Source: Bretschneidera sinensis
Taxonomy: Eukaryota; Streptophyta; Magnoliopsida; Brassicales; Akaniaceae
NCBI GenBank assembly: GCA_023935145.1
Contig: CM043702.1
Span: 107,591,088-107,655,087 of the forward strand
Reading direction: 5' to 3'
DNA: 64,000 nt
Translations under genes and position numbers: made by a program
In this document: in pieces, positions 9,922 through 19,548 of the stretch
Position numbering within the stretch: the first letter of the stretch is position 1
How the letters are laid out: every line of letters begins with the position of its first letter
Notes under the pieces: generated by a model
Told to the model about the DNA's origin: nothing
The model's input: only the letters and a program-made list of their open reading frames with translations
Databases searched by the model: none

Positions 9922-12900
9922 ATGCTTGGTCGGAGATCCTTGAACTTAGATTTGACACATTTAGATCCCGACTTAGAAAGAACTCTTAGGAGGCAGAAAA
10001 GAGCACTAGTTGAGAGAGAGACTGTTGAGATGGGAGAAAATTTTAATCAACCTGAACATGTAGAGCAACCTAGAGCTTGGAACGTGGACTCCACTACATC
10101 CCTTAGGGATTTGTTCGCACCCGTTGCGACTAATTCATCTTCCTGCATAGTGTTGCCACCAACCAATGCCACACACTTTGATTTGAAGCCACATGTTATC
10201 CAACTCCTACCCTCATTCCATGGCTTAGATCTTGAAAATCCTTATAGTCATGTGAAGAAGTTCAAAGACATTTGTGCTACATTCAAATTCCAGAACTTCT
10301 CTGAGGAGTCAGTCCATCTTCGACTCTTCCCTTTCTCCCTTCACGATAGAGCTAGGGCGTGGTTGGACTCCAACACGTCCGGATCTATCACATCTTGGGA
10401 AAACCTACTTAGCAAATTTTACCATAAGTTTTTCCCAATGTCTAGAGTGAATGAGTACCGTAAGGAGATTAGCTCTTTCACTCAGGACGAGGATGAGAAG
10501 TTCTCTGAAAGCTGGGAGCGCTTTAAAGAGTTACTGATCAGATGCCCTCCACATGGATATGAGAAGTGGAGACTCGTTCAATTCTTCTACCAAGGGTTGA
10601 CTCAACCCAACCGTAGCATGATCGAGTCTATGAATGGGGGGGCATTCTTGAGTCTGACAGGAGACGAAGCATATATGGCGTTGGACAAGTTGTCCGACAA
10701 CTCACAGCAGTGGGATTTTTCAAGCTGTCGAGATAAGTCCATTTGTGCTCCTAAGAGGGGAGGCATCTATGAGGTCAGAGAGGACGCTGATTTAAGGATA
10801 AAGTTAGATGCCCTAACTAAGAAGATTGACGCTCTCACTGTGAGCCAATCCATTAATGCTGCCAACACATTCAATGTTGAAAGCTGTTCCATCTGTGCTA
10901 GTCCCATGCATCTAGCACAGAATTGCCCATCAATGCCGGCTTGTGCCGAGTATCCTATGGAACAAGTAAATGCTTTCAATGACTTTCGAAGGCAGTCAAA
11001 TGGATCGTACTCTGAGACGTACAATCCAGGGTGGCGGAACCACCCAAATTTTTCATGGAGACAGAACCAACCAATGAATCAGGGAGGATCCTCTCATCAT
11101 GCTCAAAATCAATATCCTCCCGGATTTGCCCCACAAATTCCTAATCATGGTCGTTCTGCCCATCCAGCACCTTCACCTGCTTACCATGCACCCGCTCAAA
11201 CACCAGCGCCAGTTTCACAGTCGCTTGAGGACACCCTCAAGGAATTCATGAAGGCGACTAGCCAAAATATGAGCGATGTGAGGAGTGCAACAATGGTAAA
11301 CACCCAAGCAATTGCCAAGCTGGAGAGTCAAATAGGGCAAATTGCAAGCCACTTGGGTGAGAGAGAGAAAGGAAAGTTCCCCAGTCAGCCCGTGCAAAAC
11401 CCAAAAGGACAATTTATGGTTGAGAGTTCATCAACTCCTACGCACGGGGAGGAACAAGTACAGTCGATTGTCACACTGAGGTCTGGGAGACAAGTGGACA
11501 ATCAAGTAGAAGAGAGCCCTGCTATGCAGCAAGGGCAAGGGAGTGGCAACACAGAGAAGAGAGATGCTGAGCCATCTACAGCCACACCTACTGAGAAAGA
11601 CCCTCCTAGGTCGTTTGTACCTAGAGCGCCTTACCCCGAGAGATTACAGGCGCCCAAGAAAGGAGGGAAGTATGAAGAAATTTTGGAGGTATTCAAGCAA
11701 GTCCATATCAATATCCCATTTTTGGATGCCATCCATCAAGTGCCATCATATGCCAAGTTTTTAAAGGACTTGGTCACTATCAAGAGGAGGACGAATGTCC
11801 CAAAGAAGGCATTTTTGACCGAGCAGGTCAGTTCAATCCTTCAGTGCAAGTTACCTATCAAGTATAAGGACCCGGGGTGTCCTACCATCTCTTGCACAAT
11901 AGGAGTCAGCCATATTGAGAGGGCCCTTTTGGATCTAGGGGCGAGTGTGAATCTTCTACCCTACTCAGTTTATGTGCAGTTGGGGTTAGGAGAATTGAAG
12001 CCCACAACCACGACGCTTCAATTGGCTGACAGGTCAGTGAAAAGACCACGGGGGATAGTTGAGGATGTTTTGATAAAAGTGGATAAGTTCTATTTCCCCG
12101 TGGATTTTATTGTGCTTGACACAGAACCGGTTCAGAATGTAGGGATTCAAATACCGGTGATTCTAGGGCGACCATTCTTAGCCACGGCTAACGCCCTAAT
12201 CAATTGTAGGACAGGGGTGATGAAGATCTCCTTCGGAAATATGACAGTGGAGTTGAACATTTTTGATATCACTAGGCAACCACTGGAATATGATGAAATG
12301 AGAGATGTATGCTTGATAGAGGAGATTCTTGAGGATACTGTGGATGAATCAAGCATTGAGGATCCCATGGAGGCATGCTTTGCTCACTTTGGAGAGGACT
12401 TGGGTTTAGATAAATTACTCGAGGAAGTAAATGCCATTTTGGAGTCTGATCCTCAAGAAAGCAAGGAGGAGGAGGAGAAGGTGTCACCCGAACCTCAACA
12501 GAAGGAACTTAAGCCTTTACCAGATAATCTTAAGTATAAGTTCCTGGGTCCAGCACACTGTTTGCCTGTGATAATAGCTTCAGATTTGGGAGAGGCTCAA
12601 GAGGAAAAATTATTAGATGTTTTAAGAGAGCACAAGGAAGCTATCGGCTGGACCATTGAGGATATTAAAGGAATCAGCCCCTCGGTGGTGATGCACAGGA
12701 TACACTTGGAAGAAGATGCTAAGCCATCGAGGGAGCCGCAAAGAAGGCTCAACCCTGCTATGCAAGAGGTTGTAAGGGCAGAGGTTATTAAGCTGTTAGA
12801 TGCAGGGATCATTTATCCCATCTCTGATAGCAAGTGGGTGAGCCCCATTCATGTCGTGCCCAAGCGAGCTGGGTTAACGGTAGTAAAGAATAAGGATGAC

Positions 12901-15408
12901 GAGTTGGTGCCAACTCGTGTGCAGTCTGGGTGGAGAGTGTGTATAGACTACCGTAAGCTGAACACTGCCACAAGGAAGGATCACTTTCCACTTCCATTTA
13001 TTGATCAGATGGTGGAGCGTTTGGCTGGGCACGAGTATTATTGCTTTTTGGATGGTTATTCTGGATATAACCAGGTCCCCATGGACCCTGAAGATCAGGA
13101 GAAGACGACATTTACCTGTCCTTTTGGGACCTTCGCCTACCGTCGCATGCCTTTTGGGTTATGCAATGCACCTGCCACTTTTCAGCGGTGCATGGTCAGT
13201 ATATTCTCTGACATGGTAGAGCGGTTCTTGGAGATTTTCATGGACGACTTCTCCGTCTTCGGTTCAACATTTGAGGAGTGCCTGCACCGTCTCTCTTTGG
13301 TTTTGGTACGGTGCAAGGAGAAGAACCTGGTGCTTAATTGGGAGAAGTGCCATTTTATGGTCAAGCAAGGAATTGTACTGGGGCATATCGTATCTCATCG
13401 AGGGATTGAGGTTGACAAAGCGAAGGTGGATTTGATTTCCAGCCTTCCACCCCCACGTACGGTGAAAGAGGTTCGATCTTTTCTGGGCCATGCAGGTTTC
13501 TATAGGCGATTTATCCAGAATTTCAGCAAGATCGCCAGGCCCTTGTGCAAGTTGTTGCAAAAAGATGCCCCATTTCTATTTGATGAGGATTGTAAGAAAG
13601 CATTTGGGGATCTGAAGGAAATTCTGACGTCCACACCCATTATTCAGCCACCTAACTGGGGTGTGCCTTTTGAGATTATGTGTGACGCATCAGACTATGC
13701 TGTTGGAGCTGTTTTGGGGCAGCGTGTTGATAAACTTCCCCATGCTATCTATTACGCAAGTCGAACTCTAAACGACGCACAACTCAATTATTCTACCACT
13801 GAGAAGGAGTTGCTTGCAGTCGTTTTTGCACTAGACAAGTTCAGATCCTACTTGTTAGGATCTAAAGTCATTATCTACTCGGACCATGCTGCATTGAAGT
13901 ATCTTTTCTCTAAAAAAGATGCTAAATCTCGTCTTATCCGATGGATCTTGCTACTTCAAGAGTTCGACATTGAGATTCGGGATAAGAAAGGTTCGGAAAA
14001 TGTGGTGGCGGACCATTTGTCTAGATTGATTGTGGAATTCAGTGAGGCTGCCACTCCCATTTCTGAGACCTTTCCTGATGAGCAATTGATGCACATTGCT
14101 CACAGTCCCGCACCATGGTTTGCTGACATAGTGAACTATCTTGTCACCGGACACATGCCCTTGCATTGGGGGAGGCAAGATAAATCAAAATTTTTGGCCA
14201 TGGTAAAACACTTTTTCTGGGACGATCCTTACCTGTTCAAGTATTGTCCTGATCAGGTCATTAGACGATGTATTCCTGAGCATGACCAATCTAATGTCAT
14301 CGCCTTTTGTCATGATCATGCATGTGGAGGCCATTTTAGTGCTAAAAAGACCGCTGCAAAGATTTTGCAGTGTGGATTTTATTGGCCTACCCTGTTTCGG
14401 GACTCTCACACCTACTGTATATCTTGTGAGCGTTGCCAAAAGCTAGGGAGTCTTTCTAGGAGAAATATGATGCCCCTCAACCCTATTCTGATTGTTGAAA
14501 TTTTTGATGTGTGGGGCATTGATTTCATGGGACCATTCCCAAACTCCTTTGGCTACTTATACATTCTAGTTGCTGTGGACTATCTGTCCAAGTGGGTGGA
14601 GGCCGTTGCGTGCAAGACCAATGACCACAGAGTTGTGGTCCAGTTCTTGAAAGACACTATTTTTGCTCGTTTTGGTACGCCTCGAGCAATCATAAGTGAT
14701 GGAGGTAAGCACTTTTGCAACAAGATCTTTGAGCAGTTGATGAAGAAATATTGTATCACGCACAAAGTTGCCACCCCATATCACCCACAGACGAGTGGTC
14801 AAGTGGAAATCTCAAATCGCGAGATCAAACATATTTTGGAAAAGACTGTGAACCCTACTAGAAAGGATTGGTCTCTGCGATTGACGGATGCACTGTGGGC
14901 ATATCGGACAGCCTTCAAGACGCCAATTGGCATGTCTCCCTATCGCATTGTATACGGAAAGGCATGTCACCTTCCGGTTGAATTAGAGCATCGTGCATAT
15001 TGGGCTGTCAAGCAACTAAATTTCAATCTTTCCAAGGCTGGCTCACAACGGAAGCTCCAACTCAATGAATTGGAGGAGCTGCGGAATGATGCATATGAGT
15101 GTGCCCGATCATACAAAGCACAAATGAAGAAGACTCATGACCAAAATATTTTGAGACGAGCTTTTGAGCCGGGTCAGAGAGTCCTTCTTTATAATTCACG
15201 CCTGCATCTTTTTCCAGGCAAGCTCAAATCCCGATGGTCAGGCCCATTCATTATTCGATCGATTTTTCCTCATGGGGCCATCGAGATTGAGGATCCTAAG
15301 AATGGTAATACTTTCAAGGTAAATGGACAGAGGCTGAAACCATTCTTAGAGTTGAGGAGTCCGGACATTGAGACGATACTGTTGGAGGATCCTAGTTACT
15401 CAGATTGA
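9922..15408 (+). CDS. Element B Gag-Pol polyprotein (1828 aa), intact
   Basis: This single uninterrupted ORF encodes capsid/nucleocapsid, protease, reverse transcriptase, RNase H and integrase of an Athila-like element. The Gag core is at about residues 100-230, the CCHC knuckle [15 protein letters not shown] at about 320-335, and the [13 protein letters not shown] block at about 365. The protease DLGAS lies near 670. The reverse transcriptase has the catalytic FMDD at 1106-1109. RNase H has Asp1255, Glu1294/1296 and Asp1321. Integrase has an HHCC finger, then Asp1534, Asp1593 and Glu1629 (a DX35E spacing). I see no stop, frameshift or lost catalytic residue. Gag and Pol are in one frame, so the Gag excess that retroelements need must arise after translation or by RNA processing. 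The start ATG matches the MLGRRS start in element A. It lies 187 bases after the LTR. Confidence 0.96.
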   Translation: MLGRRSLNLDLTHLDPDLERTLRRQKRALVERETVEMGENFNQPEHVEQPRAWNVDSTTSLRDLFAPVATNSSSCIVLPPTNATHFDLKPHVIQLLPSFHGLDLENPYSHVKKFKDICATFKFQNFSEESVHLRLFPFSLHDRARAWLDSNTSGSITSWENLLSKFYHKFFPMSRVNEYRKEISSFTQDEDEKFSESWERFKELLIRCPPHGYEKWRLVQFFYQGLTQPNRSMIESMNGGAFLSLTGDEAYMALDKLSDNSQQWDFSSCRDKSICAPKRGGIYEVREDADLRIKLDALTKKIDALTVSQSINAANTFNVESCSICASPMHLAQNCPSMPACAEYPMEQVNAFNDFRRQSNGSYSETYNPGWRNHPNFSWRQNQPMNQGGSSHHAQNQYPPGFAPQIPNHGRSAHPAPSPAYHAPAQTPAPVSQSLEDTLKEFMKATSQNMSDVRSATMVNTQAIAKLESQIGQIASHLGEREKGKFPSQPVQNPKGQFMVESSSTPTHGEEQVQSIVTLRSGRQVDNQVEESPAMQQGQGSGNTEKRDAEPSTATPTEKDPPRSFVPRAPYPERLQAPKKGGKYEEILEVFKQVHINIPFLDAIHQVPSYAKFLKDLVTIKRRTNVPKKAFLTEQVSSILQCKLPIKYKDPGCPTISCTIGVSHIERALLDLGASVNLLPYSVYVQLGLGELKPTTTTLQLADRSVKRPRGIVEDVLIKVDKFYFPVDFIVLDTEPVQNVGIQIPVILGRPFLATANALINCRTGVMKISFGNMTVELNIFDITRQPLEYDEMRDVCLIEEILEDTVDESSIEDPMEACFAHFGEDLGLDKLLEEVNAILESDPQESKEEEEKVSPEPQQKELKPLPDNLKYKFLGPAHCLPVIIASDLGEAQEEKLLDVLREHKEAIGWTIEDIKGISPSVVMHRIHLEEDAKPSREPQRRLNPAMQEVVRAEVIKLLDAGIIYPISDSKWVSPIHVVPKRAGLTVVKNKDDELVPTRVQSGWRVCIDYRKLNTATRKDHFPLPFIDQMVERLAGHEYYCFLDGYSGYNQVPMDPEDQEKTTFTCPFGTFAYRRMPFGLCNAPATFQRCMVSIFSDMVERFLEIFMDDFSVFGSTFEECLHRLSLVLVRCKEKNLVLNWEKCHFMVKQGIVLGHIVSHRGIEVDKAKVDLISSLPPPRTVKEVRSFLGHAGFYRRFIQNFSKIARPLCKLLQKDAPFLFDEDCKKAFGDLKEILTSTPIIQPPNWGVPFEIMCDASDYAVGAVLGQRVDKLPHAIYYASRTLNDAQLNYSTTEKELLAVVFALDKFRSYLLGSKVIIYSDHAALKYLFSKKDAKSRLIRWILLLQEFDIEIRDKKGSENVVADHLSRLIVEFSEAATPISETFPDEQLMHIAHSPAPWFADIVNYLVTGHMPLHWGRQDKSKFLAMVKHFFWDDPYLFKYCPDQVIRRCIPEHDQSNVIAFCHDHACGGHFSAKKTAAKILQCGFYWPTLFRDSHTYCISCERCQKLGSLSRRNMMPLNPILIVEIFDVWGIDFMGPFPNSFGYLYILVAVDYLSKWVEAVACKTNDHRVVVQFLKDTIFARFGTPRAIISDGGKHFCNKIFEQLMKKYCITHKVATPYHPQTSGQVEISNREIKHILEKTVNPTRKDWSLRLTDALWAYRTAFKTPIGMSPYRIVYGKACHLPVELEHRAYWAVKQLNFNLSKAGSQRKLQLNELEELRNDAYECARSYKAQMKKTHDQNILRRAFEPGQRVLLYNSRLHLFPGKLKSRWSGPFIIRSIFPHGAIEIEDPKNGNTFKVNGQRLKPFLELRSPDIETILLEDPSYSD

Positions 15409-15431
15409 GTGTAGTATTCTAGGGAGAGTCT

Positions 15432-15472
15432 GGCTGAAGACGTAAAACTTAGCGCTCATGGGAGGCACCCCA
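15432..15472 (+). promoter_or_regulatory. Conserved post-ORF motif (copy in element B)
   Basis: The block begins GGCTGAAGACGTAAAAC, holds the AGCGCT palindrome and ends TGGGAGGCACCCCA, whose TGGG and CCCA can pair. It starts 24 bases after the pol stop. Near-identical copies follow the last ORF of D (52475-52515) and of F (63470-63512, minus strand). The role is unknown. Confidence 0.85.
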
Positions 15473-15586
15473 CAGCTTATCTTTTCTTTTGTTTATTTAT
15501 TAATTTGCATTTTTATGATTAATGTTTGTTTCCAGTATTTTTGTTTTCCAGTTTTTATTTTTCAGGGACAAAGCGTACTTCAGTTC

Positions 15587-15600
15587 AAGTTTGGGGGTAT
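15587..15600 (+). promoter_or_regulatory. Polypurine-tract-like copy 1 in element B
   Basis: AAGTTTGGGGGTAT is identical to the copy that touches the 3' LTR (16705-16718) but lies 1.1 kb upstream of it. Confidence 0.7.
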
Positions 15601-15663
15601 GCTATGAGCCATACCAGTCCAGATAGTTCTCCATATCTCAGGTCAGCTCTTTCCATATTAGTC

Positions 15664-15702
15664 ACACATTGGGGTCAATGTGTAATTTAAGTTTGGGGGT
15701 AT
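15664..15702 (+). promoter_or_regulatory. Hairpin plus polypurine-tract-like copy 2 in element B
   Basis: The perfect 8-bp inverted repeat ACACATTG-GGGT-CAATGTGT (15664-15683) is followed after five bases by AAGTTTGGGGGTAT (15689-15702). The same pair occurs in D (52730-52768) and in degraded form in C and F. Confidence 0.8.
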
Positions 15703-16089
15703 GGGAGACACATCACACACTTTGTCCTAATTTGTTGTCTTTTCGTCATAGAGATAAATGCATGCTCATGTTATCGTGAAATTTTAGTTGATCTAAACAT
15801 TTTCTGTGATGTGATGTCATTGGTGAGCTTAACATTTTGAACACATGATCTGGTGATAAATTTTTAAAATTTAGTTACTTACTTTAGGCATTTTGAGAAT
15901 TCACATGTTTGATCTAATCTCACACGAGCACATTAGCACAAATTATGTGAGGTATGACACGTGATTTTAATGTGTATTTTTCCTTATCTTAACTGAAACT
16001 GGATGACTTGTTGGATGAACTCTTGGGCATAGGAAAATAAAAAATATAAAAAAAAAATATAAAAAAAAAAATTATCAATAAACTTTTCG

Positions 16090-16255
16090 CTGAGTAACTG
16101 GACCTCTTGCCTCAGTAAGCAGTGAGTGTTCACGTCAAAAGGTGAAATTTTGCTTGTTAATATTAAGGTCGGTTTAATTTCGTAAGCCTTTTTGACTTGA
16201 GTTAGTAAGTCCTTAGGGGTGTCTTTACACCTAATGCCCTAAAACCATCTGGTTT
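16090..16255 (+). promoter_or_regulatory. Conserved small-hairpin block in element B 3' region
   Basis: In order it holds CTGAG...CTCAG (16090-16115), a GAGTGTTCACGTCAAAAGGTGA block, GGTGT-CTTT-ACACC (16218-16231) and AAACC-ATCT-GGTTT (16242-16255). Element D carries the same blocks at 53196-53453. Confidence 0.72.
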
Positions 16256-16704
16256 GGGAGTCATTGACTCAACACTCGCTACATGGGTCAATTAGAAAGC
16301 TTAAGGGAACTAAACATAGCCGTGCCTTATTAAAAAAAAAAAAAAAAAGGTGAATAAAATAAAAACTATGCCTTTTTGTTCATTTTTGATGGGAAATTCG
16401 GTGAATCTTGAGACATGGAGACCTTACACATTAGAGTTACTTGGAAGCTTCATTTTTATGTACTAATTCACCTTACACTGATTCAAGATTGTGATGCCTT
16501 ATCTTGCCTTTTGTAAGTAATTAGATTTTAACATTTCTATTCATTGCGAAGATGTGTTTACCTTTTTAAGCTTGCTTATGAATGAATATCATGATGATGT
16601 GTGCTCCTTAAATTTTTGGATACCATGAGTGATGACTTTATCTTTATGTTCTTTGTTTTTCATTGAGTCTTTTATTTTGTTTTGCTAAGGGACTAGCAAA
16701 ATAT

Positions 16705-16718
16705 AAGTTTGGGGGTAT
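16705..16718 (+). promoter_or_regulatory. Element B polypurine tract
   Basis: AAGTTTGGGGGTAT lies one base before the 3' LTR, the place where plus-strand DNA synthesis is primed. Confidence 0.85.
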
Positions 16719-16719
16719 T

Positions 16720-17985
16720 TGATGAGTCTAAAATATTGCATATTTTAGACCCTTAACTTATATTTGTTATGCTCTTAGTTAGTATTATTTTACTCTATTT
16801 TACGTTTTTCTTGTGTTTTGTGTGTTTTTACAGCTTTGTGGACAAAGTGCAGCATTTCAGGTTGATTTGAAGCTTCTGGAGACATTGCGCTCGATCGCAA
16901 CAGACATGCGATCGAGCGCACCAGCGCTCGAGCGCACCTGCCTTTGAACGAGCGCAAGGTCAACATCCCACATCGAAATATTTGAAGATCAGTGCATCTG
17001 CGATCGATCGCAGCAGACATGCGATCGAGCGCACATGAGATCGTGCGCACAAGACATGCGATCGATCGTACCTGCGATCGATCGCACCACACTGCGATCG
17101 AGCGCACACGGGCCTGTATCCCACATCGTTTCTGCAACCTGTTTTACTCCGGGTCTTCCCCTATATAAACACCATTTGGCTTCATAATCCAATGTACAAT
17201 TCCTGAGCCACTTTGGTGTTTACCGGTGGACGTCCGCTAGCATTCTGGTGGATCCCGAAGGCATTGCTACCACGAGGGGAAGCGCCGCCCGTCAGCGAGT
17301 GGAATTTCTCCCATGTAAAGTTGTTTATTTATTTCTTTATATTCAGTTGTTTTAGTTTAAATGTTTAGCACTTTTTATTATAGTTTTATAATTATGAGTG
17401 GCTAGACTCTTCAGCTAAGGTTGAAGATGAAGCCCCGCCGTTGTTTGGCGTAGTAGTTCAGATTTGCTTGTACAAATCTGACAATTTTTTAGTATAAATG
17501 TTCTGTCAATTATTTGAGTTAATCTTATAATTGATTGAGTTTAAATTGTCTGTTGGATTTTCTTTGTGTTTCATCTGATGGATACATTGAATGCTTTTCG
17601 ATTAAATTGGATTCCCTTTGTGATTTGTTAAGAGCGGATACATCGGGTGCTTTTGGTTTAGTTGGGATATTCTTTGTTTTTTGTCTTATAGTTGGATTCA
17701 TTGAATGTTTTGATAGGCTATATTTTTAGAACATGTATGCTTAACTTCGGTGGGGTAGATTCGGAAACCTTAGTGCTTTTAATTATTAGTTTTTTAAATC
17801 AACTTAGTTTAGTTTTAATTTGTTTTCTAAAATATCATTCACAATTCGGAACTAGGTTAAAATAGAGTTAGTTTAGATTAAATTATATTTTCACAACGCA
17901 ATTCCCTGTGGATTCGACCTCGCACTTGCACAACGCTATATTGCAAACGACTCGTGCGCTTGCGAGTAATTTAAAACTCACAACA
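16720..17985 (+). repeat. Element B 3' LTR (1266 bp)
   Basis: It matches 8469-9734 with two base differences that I could find (16843 and 17134) and no length change. Confidence 0.96.
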
Positions 17986-17990
17986 GCTCC
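17986..17990. repeat. Target site duplication of element B, right copy (GCTCC)
   Basis: It is identical to 8464-8468. Confidence 0.95.
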
Positions 17991-18797
17991 CACTTCCGAA
18001 TTTGGCGGACTTAAGGTTTTAATTAGATTAAGCATGTAATCATCGATGGGTTTCTTGGGTGGTTGGTGCTCTTCGAGACTACTGTAAGGGACATGAGCTT
18101 GGATGCATAGTTGGGTAAGCAAAGAAGGAAAGTATAATCCAAGCTTATGTCGCACAGTGTGTAAGATAAAATTGAATATTATTTCACCCACATCTATAGT
18201 CATACCCATCAAAATGGCATATATCAAAATCGCTCTTTTAACAGTCAGGTCACTATAATGTAAAGCAGGCATCATCCTTTGACATACAAAATATTACTAA
18301 GCTCGAGCATTGACATTCAAAGATGCGCCGGGTAAGGTTTTAGGGGCATCACCCATCATTTTCTAGGTTGTGCCCGGAATACAGAGAGTGTTGCAAACCT
18401 CATCATAATCAATATTAAATGCATATGCAAGATACTCACTGTGTTCTATGTCGGGTAACCCATAAAACTTATTGATGGAAGAGCGGCTAAAAGAGACTAT
18501 TTTTCCTCTAACTAAGACTTTACCATTCATATGTTCGTCGGCATTGGCATAGAATTCGCGAACTATGTTTGGTAGAGAATTAGATGGTTGTCTTGAAAAA
18601 TTGCCCCAATTTCTATCAAGAATCATTCTAAATAAGGATGGGTTTCCCTTCTCAGTGATATTGAATCCTTGCTCAGGAATGATTTTCCTAGCACTTAACA
18701 AGCTATTATATCTCTCACTAGCCTCGAAGCTCACAAATTTTGACTCATTATACTCTTGATATTGTTTCCCCCTAGACCTCTTGATTTTTGGTGCCAT
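17986..18797 (-). pseudogene. Element C plant transposon-protein ORF, 5' part
   Basis: The ATG at 18797 starts a basic N terminus (MAPKIKRSRGKQY). It is followed by the hallmark of the 'putative plant transposon protein' family found downstream of pol in Athila-like elements: REFYAN, then GKVLVRGKIVSFSRSSINKF and GLP. Three in-frame stops occur: TAG at 18365-18363 and an adjacent TAG-TAA pair near 18300. The frame stays the same across all of them and runs up to the B insertion at 17986, then continues at 8463. This position was once called env-like, but I see no signal peptide or membrane segment typical of an envelope protein. Confidence 0.8.
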
Positions 18798-19548
18798 GAA
18801 AGTCAAATATATAGACCAATAGATGTAGAGCAAAATTTAACTACCAAAGAACACAAGTGAACAATCAAGGGAAGAAATTAGACTTACTTGAGGTCCAAAG
18901 TGGGAGAAAGGAAAGACTAACCACCACCTTGAAGTTTTGCTTGATGAACACCAAAAGCTTTCTTAGAACCAAGTTGAGTGGAGGAATTTCCAATAGAAAT
19001 TGAAAGATTAGAGCAAATTTCTATAAGAAATGAAGGCGAAATGAAGAAATTTAGAGTAATAGTGAGGAGGGAGGCTAGGGTATGGAGAGAGAAAGGGAGA
19101 AAAGAGAGAAAGGCTACTGAAATCGTGAGTGTGAAATGAAGAGAGAAAGTGCAGATAGTTGGGTTTTTGATTTAAAAGGGTTTGGGCTTGGGCTTTGAGG
19201 TGCGGTGTGGGCTGAGCCAGTGTGTGTGTGTGCACACTGTGCGGCGCGGCGTTGGCCTGGCAAGGTGCACCTTGACCTGGGCCTTGCTAGGCTAGTGTGC
19301 ATGCGCACACTATGCAACGCGGCATGGACCTGGTGAGGCACACCGCAACCTGGGCTTTACTGGACCAAAAAAATGTTGTTTGCTTGCCAAAAAAAAAATG
19401 GAATTAGCCAAATAAAAAAATAAAATAAAATAATATTAAATTAATTGAAACTAAAAAAACAAAATTTAAGATAAACTCACAAAACGAAAAAATCAAAATA
19501 AAAATAAAAATAAAAGGAAAAAAATGTACCTTGGTTGTGTGATCAAGT
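18798..19548 (-). other. Element C spacer between pol and downstream ORF
   Basis: No gene is visible. At 19219-19370 two imperfect units about 73 bp apart each hold a GTGTGC...GCACAC inverted repeat and a GCGGCGCGGC-like core with ACCTGGGC. The 19380-19530 part is A-rich low-complexity sequence. Confidence 0.6.

Larger units (their letters stand above)
15409..16719 (+). other. Element B structured 3' noncoding region
   Basis: No coding signal is visible. It contains a post-ORF motif (15432-15472), three AAGTTTGGGGGT copies and several short perfect inverted repeats: ACACATTG/CAATGTGT, CTGAG/CTCAG, GGTGT/ACACC and AAACC/GGTTT. Most of these blocks recur in the same order in element D (52475-53913). 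Confidence 0.88.
8469..17985 (+). mobile_element. Element B: complete, young Athila-like Ty3/gypsy retrotransposon
   Basis: The element is 9517 bp long. Both LTRs are 1266 bp, both begin TGATGAG and end ACAACA, and both are flanked by GCTCC. I see two LTR differences: G8592 versus C16843 and A8883 versus G17134. Internal parts in order are a primer site, a leader with an A29 run, a single gag-pol ORF, a structured 3' noncoding region and a polypurine tract. It has no env-like or transposon-protein ORF. It interrupts the downstream ORF of element C. Everything needed for autonomous copying in the classical sense is present. Confidence 0.96.

Noticed and set aside
17883..18275. Envelope gene in element C
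   Set aside because: The ORF position is env-like, but I see no signal peptide, fusion peptide or transmembrane anchor; it matches the plant transposon-protein family.
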